The notes under the pieces: model-generated | The model's database searches: none | The model's input: the letters and a program-made list of their open reading frames with translations, nothing else | Told to the model about the DNA's origin: nothing | Translations under genes and position numbers: made by a program | Assembly: GCF_018918005.1 (NCBI RefSeq) | Contig: NZ_JAHLPR010000006.1 | Span: 93,368 to 157,367 of the forward strand | Source: Paenibacillus sp. MSJ-34 | GTDB taxonomy: Bacteria > Bacillota > Bacilli > Paenibacillales > Paenibacillaceae | Reading direction: 5' to 3' | DNA length: 64,000 nucleotides | Shown: one piece after another, positions 60,651 through 64,000 of the stretch | How the letters are laid out: each line of letters starts with the position of its first letter | Position numbering within the stretch: the first letter of the stretch is position 1

Positions 60651-62570
60651 TTGCAAGGGATATTACGGTGGATGAGCCGGCCGTTCTTCGTTTTTACAGT
60701 ATTCATGGTACTGAAAATCAACTTGTCCTGGCTAGTCATATTCGGCGCAAAGGATACGGGAACCGCTCTTCTTGTCAGCGTACCGTCCGTTTGGGTTGTG
60801 TTCGGCTTGATCGAATTGCTCGCTAAGAAACGTAAAATTTTATTTTATATGATTGCGAATTTCGCGATGACGTCGGTTTATTTTGCGGCAATTATGTATT
60901 ACAAATATTATGGCGTCATTGTCAATTACCGCGCGCTGCAGCAAGCGAAACAAGTCGTCCAAGTCAAGAGCAGCGTATTCGATTTAATGCATCCCTACTA
61001 TTTGCTCATCTATCTCGATGTGGTCGTTCTGCTCGTCATGTTCCTGTTCTCGAAGAACATTCGCGGGTGGGGCAAAGAGCTCGAACGTTCCGGGCGCCGC
61101 ATCGTTCCGATCATGCTCGCCGCTTCGTTGTTGTTCTGTCTCGCCACCATTTGGATGAATCGCGGAATTGTCAACGAAATAAAGCAGGCCGAGCAGATGG
61201 GCATACTTAATTATCAAGTCTATACCGTACTCGCGGATATGAAAAAAGAAGAGCTGGACCCGCCCGATACGATCGACCGGGATGAAATCAGAACGCTGAA
61301 AGGCATCGCGTCCGGGAACGAGGATCGAGGGCCTTATTGGAGTGCGGCCAAAGATAAAAATATTGTTATCATACAACTCGAATCGTTTCAAAACTTCCTG
61401 ATCGGATTGACGGTGGACGGGCATGAAGTGACGCCGGTACTAAATCGGTTGGCGAAGGAAGCTTATTATTTTCCTCATATGTATCAACAAGCCGGACAAG
61501 GCAATACGTCCGATGCCGAGTTCATTACGAATACGTCGTTCTATATTCCGCCGAACGGCGCCGCCGCGGATATCTATACGGGCAAAGATTTGCCCAGCTT
61601 GCCGAAGCTGGTGCGCGAGCATGAATACAAAGCGTTTACGTTCCATACGAATGACGTGACCTTCTGGAACCGGAACCGAATGTACCCGGCGCTGGGATTC
61701 ACCCGATATTACGACCGGGCGTTTTTCGGCGAGGAAGATCAGCTCGCTTTCGGCGCTTCGGACGAAGTGTTATATGCCAAAACGGCGGCGGAGCTTGCCA
61801 AGTATCAAGAAGAAGGGCAGAAATTTTACGCGCATGTCATCTCAATGTCGGCGCATCACCCGTACGATTTGCCGGAAGACAAATACGCCGTGCCGATTCC
61901 GGATGAGATGAAGGACACGCTCGTCGGCAACTATCTTCGTGCCCAAAGTTATGCCGACGCCGCGCTGGGCCAATTTATCGAAGAATTGAAGCAAAGCCAT
62001 ATTTGGGAAAATAGCATGATCGTCATCTACGGAGATCATTTGGGGCTTCCGATGTACTCGCTCAACGAGCCGGAATTGGCGATGCTTCGGCAAATGTTGG
62101 GAAGAGATTATTCTTATACCGATATGTTGAATATTCCGCTCATCGTTTCCGTTCCGGACGGGCCGCCGCCGCAAGCGTTCGACCAAGTAGGGGGACAAGT
62201 CGATATTATGCCGACGGTCGCTCATTTGGCGGGAATGCCGATGGAAGGGCGAACGTTCTTCGGGCAAAATTTGCTGAATAATAAGCATAACATTTTGCCG
62301 GAGCGCTATTATTTGCCCTCGGGCTCGTTTATTAACGATGAAGGAGTGTTCATTCCCGGCGAAGGCGTGGAGGACGGTGACTTGCATTTAATCCGGGACC
62401 GCGTTCTGGCGGGAGCCGGCGATCGGGACGGCGCGAAGACGGATGAAGAGCTCGGAAAGCAAAGATTGGCCGAGCAATTGGAGCGGTACCGGGACGAATA
62501 TGAACGGGCGCTGCAGTTGCTGCATATATCGGACAGTTATGTGAAGCAGCTTCCGGATCTCGAAAATTAA
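60651..62570 (+). CDS. ltaS: Lipoteichoic acid synthase family protein
   Basis: 639 residues: about five membrane segments (to residue 190), then an extracellular sulfatase-type domain. Catalytic Thr286 lies in GQGNTSDAEF; metal ligands include IQLESFQ, HAHPYD-like SAHHPYD and YGDHLG. It polymerises glycerol phosphate from phosphatidylglycerol onto the LTA anchor. TTG 60651 is chosen since AGGGGAGGG lies seven bases before it; ATG 60624 precedes that site. Paralogues (YfnI, YqgS, YvgJ) cannot be excluded. Confidence 0.9.
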   Translation: MQGILRWMSRPFFVFTVFMVLKINLSWLVIFGAKDTGTALLVSVPSVWVVFGLIELLAKKRKILFYMIANFAMTSVYFAAIMYYKYYGVIVNYRALQQAKQVVQVKSSVFDLMHPYYLLIYLDVVVLLVMFLFSKNIRGWGKELERSGRRIVPIMLAASLLFCLATIWMNRGIVNEIKQAEQMGILNYQVYTVLADMKKEELDPPDTIDRDEIRTLKGIASGNEDRGPYWSAAKDKNIVIIQLESFQNFLIGLTVDGHEVTPVLNRLAKEAYYFPHMYQQAGQGNTSDAEFITNTSFYIPPNGAAADIYTGKDLPSLPKLVREHEYKAFTFHTNDVTFWNRNRMYPALGFTRYYDRAFFGEEDQLAFGASDEVLYAKTAAELAKYQEEGQKFYAHVISMSAHHPYDLPEDKYAVPIPDEMKDTLVGNYLRAQSYADAALGQFIEELKQSHIWENSMIVIYGDHLGLPMYSLNEPELAMLRQMLGRDYSYTDMLNIPLIVSVPDGPPPQAFDQVGGQVDIMPTVAHLAGMPMEGRTFFGQNLLNNKHNILPERYYLPSGSFINDEGVFIPGEGVEDGDLHLIRDRVLAGAGDRDGAKTDEELGKQRLAEQLERYRDEYERALQLLHISDSYVKQLPDLEN

Positions 62571-62571
62571 C

Positions 62572-63154
62572 AAAAACGAACAAGGGCGGGCACGATTACG
62601 AATATGAGCGAATTGCTGAACGTGTCGGAGATGACCGTTCGCCGGGATTTGAAGGAATTGGAGAAGGAAGACATCGTATGGCGCACGCATGGCGGAGCCG
62701 TATTCGTACAAACGCCGAACCCGGAGCCGCCCTTTGACGAGAAACGAGGGGCGCATTTGGATTTGAAAGAGCGGATTGCCGAATATGCCGCCAATCGTTT
62801 CGTTCGCGACGACAGCGTCATTTTCCTGGAGGGAGGCACAACCGTAACGGGCATGGCCGGCTTTCTCGGGCAATACCGGGATTTGCTGATTGTGACGAAC
62901 GGCCTGTACACCGCCTCCGCGTTGAAGAAGATCGTGTCCAATTGATGGAAAGCCAAGTCAAGCGGGCGATGAAAGCTTCCGCGAAACGGACGGTCATGAT
63001 GATCGATTCGACCAAGTTCGGCGTATGCTCTTCCTTAACTTCGTTCCAGTTGAAGGAAGTCGACGCCGTCATTACGGACGATGCCGCTCCGGCGGATATC
63101 GTCGAGCAAATCGTCAATGCGGGCGTTAAAGTTCATACGGTACCAAGCAAATAA
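62572..63154 (+). pseudogene. DeoR-family repressor remnant
   Basis: A reading from about 62590 gives TITNMSELLNVSEMTVRRDL and the start of the sensor domain (VIFLEGGTTVTGMA, VTNGLYTASALKKIVS), then stops at 62945. The C-terminal part continues in another frame at about 62944 with ESQVKRAMKASAKRTVMMID to HTVPSK. The N-terminal 15-20 residues are cut off or frameshifted (KNEQGRA lies in a different frame). About 75 central residues between the two parts are missing. It cannot be functional. Confidence 0.85.
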
Positions 63155-63182
63155 CGGCAGTTTCTGTGAACTGCCGCTTTTT
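63155..63182 (+). terminator. Rho-independent terminator
   Basis: CGGCAGTT-TCTGTG-AACTGCCG followed by CTTTTT, after the deoR remnant. Confidence 0.93.
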
Positions 63183-63212
63183 CATGTTCCACCGACGATC
63201 GCGTCTTCGGAT

Positions 63213-63494
63213 TTATGTCGAATCTGTACACGCGATTCGGCGCCGAATTTCCGATCCGGTTCGACTTCCTCGATACGATGGGCGGACAAAATTTGAGCCT
63301 TCAGGCTCATCCGTGAACGAATATATTTACGAGCAATTCGGTATGCACTACACTCAGGACGAAAGCTATTACATGCTCGATGCCAAGGAGGATGCGGTCG
63401 TCTACTTGGGATTGAAGGACAATCGATCCCGAAGCAATGATCGGCGACCTGGAGCGCGCTCAAACCGGAGAAATTTCGTTCCCGGCACAGTGCT
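63213..63494 (+). pseudogene. manA: Class I mannose-6-phosphate isomerase fragment
   Basis: Three out-of-frame pieces of one gene are visible: SNLYTRFGAEFPIRFDFLDT through GGQNLSLQAHP, then VNEYIYEQFGMHYTQDESYY through VVYLGLKDN, then (third frame) MIGDLERAQTGEISFPAQ. They are consecutive in the ManA family of Firmicutes. Both ends of the gene are missing and at least two frameshifts occur. With the deoR remnant just upstream it looks like the debris of a sugar-use operon. Confidence 0.85.
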
Positions 63495-63500
63495 GTCCAA

Positions 63501-63690
63501 GTTGTACGGAATACAACATGATGACGGGGCAGAAGGCGAAATGGGCCGCTATGTTGTACAATTTACTACAATTTCGTTAGTAGAACGGCTGTATGGCCCG
63601 TTTTGACCCCGAAATGTTGTAAAAACTACAGCATAGGCATCTTGGCCGCATGAAAAAGATGCAAAATGTTGTATTTTGTACAGGATAGCC
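63501..63690. repeat. Cluster of ATGTTGTA-bounded palindromic repeats
   Basis: Three more units of the family seen at 5821-6007: an inverted one at about 63501-63560, a direct one at 63551-63630 and another inverted one at about 63613-63690, sharing ATGTTGTA/TACAAC ends and a GGCC core. The following stretch to 63954 holds a terminator and no gene I can support. Confidence 0.75.
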
Positions 63691-63852
63691 CCGGGGGATT
63701 TTCGTAAGCAGGCGGATTTAGGAGCGATTCCGATGCGATGATGAGATACGTTCGTCCATGCGGATTTGCGATATCTCGAGACGCAGTGAACCGCCGGTTT
63801 GTCCGGGAAAGCATGGGGCGGTCCGAGCGACGCGGTTGAAGATGACCCACGG

Positions 63853-63880
63853 GCATTGGATTTGATCCAATGCTTTTTTT
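63853..63880 (+). terminator. Rho-independent terminator
   Basis: GCATTGGAT-TTG-ATCCAATGC, a perfect 9-bp stem followed by TTTTTTT. No complete gene lies directly before it, so it may belong to a lost gene. Confidence 0.9.
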
Positions 63881-63954
63881 GACATTATAGAATTTATAAA
63901 ATTTTGGGGTGGGCAGGGCTTCCGCCTCGTTTTTGTTTTTGGTAAGGTTAGGAT

Positions 63955-64000
63955 ATGGAGACGAACGTGCTAAAACGAATCTTCTTTGATGAACATGGAC
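63955..64000 (+). CDS. Start of an unidentified gene, cut by window end
   Basis: ATG 63955 opens a reading METNVLKRIFFDEHG to the edge, with AAGGTTAGGA before it. The short N-terminus resembles the opening of some IS91-like transposases (LKRIFFD), but fifteen residues cannot settle this. Confidence 0.35.
   Translation, partial: METNVLKRIFFDEHG

Noticed and set aside
1..64000. rRNA or tRNA genes
   Set aside because: No tRNA cloverleaf ending in the usual CCA context or rRNA signature was seen by eye; a tRNAscan/Infernal run would confirm.

Overview
The window looks like a chromosomal segment of a spore-forming, moderately GC-rich Firmicute, most likely Paenibacillaceae (Paenibacillus/Cohnella-like). 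The grounds are strong AGGAGG-type ribosome sites, frequent TTG/GTG starts, Gram-positive lipoprotein signals, YesMN-type two-component systems, a Spo0E-like protein, LTA synthase and B. subtilis-type GntR/TcyP/KhtTU/YclNOPQ genes. I found no rRNA, tRNA or CRISPR array. The species assignment is inference.

Layout: 1-4 kb, a Fur-box-controlled petrobactin-type siderophore ABC operon (yclNOPQ-like). 4-7.3 kb, small genes (Mug glycosylase, cupin, HesB-like, DUF1450, CGNR regulator divergent from a DinB-like protein) with a palindromic repeat cluster. 7.4-11 kb, a ugpAEB-like glycerol-3-phosphate uptake operon interrupted by a MITE-like insertion. 12.2-20 kb, a seven-gene, mostly overlapping operon (KAS III-like enzyme, ATP-grasp, epimerase/reductase, F390-synthetase-like adenylating enzyme, GNAT-like protein, SDR, acyl-CoA-dehydrogenase-like flavoprotein) that looks like an uncharacterised natural-product pathway. 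20-24.4 kb, a decayed sigma factor, pdxK and an ArsR regulator coupled to an 843-residue four-module sulfur-transfer enzyme. 24.4-27 kb, a TetR/MFS efflux pair with three matching operators. 27-33.7 kb, a YesMN sensor pair beside an NgcEFG-like amino-sugar importer.

34-41.3 kb: a tandem class II aldolase protein, a hydrolase, and a gluconate regulon (gntK, deleted gntP, gntR, 6-phosphogluconate dehydrogenase) with GntR operators. 41.4-47.6 kb: tcyP cystine importer, three small unknown genes, the KhtTU K+/H+ antiporter with a new 59-residue membrane-protein ORF, and pspC-pspA. 47.8-50 kb: a tyrosine recombinase gene enclosed by a perfect 21-bp inverted repeat. The enclosed segment carries an outward promoter that now faces a Spo0E-like gene and would face pspC-pspA if the segment flipped. 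Next to it a c-di-GMP-I riboswitch precedes an HD-GYP phosphodiesterase gene. This is the most unusual arrangement in the window.

50-64 kb: two Gfo/Idh/MocA dehydrogenases and a TIM-barrel isomerase, a degenerate IS1595-like transposase among repeated 27-bp units, an AraC regulator and an AraC fragment, an SNF2 helicase, a HAD phosphatase, LTA synthase, and decayed deoR and manA remnants. Five genes show internal deletions or frameshifts (sigma factor, gntP, araC, deoR, manA). Several dispersed palindromic repeat families recur, which suggests a genome undergoing repeat-associated local decay.
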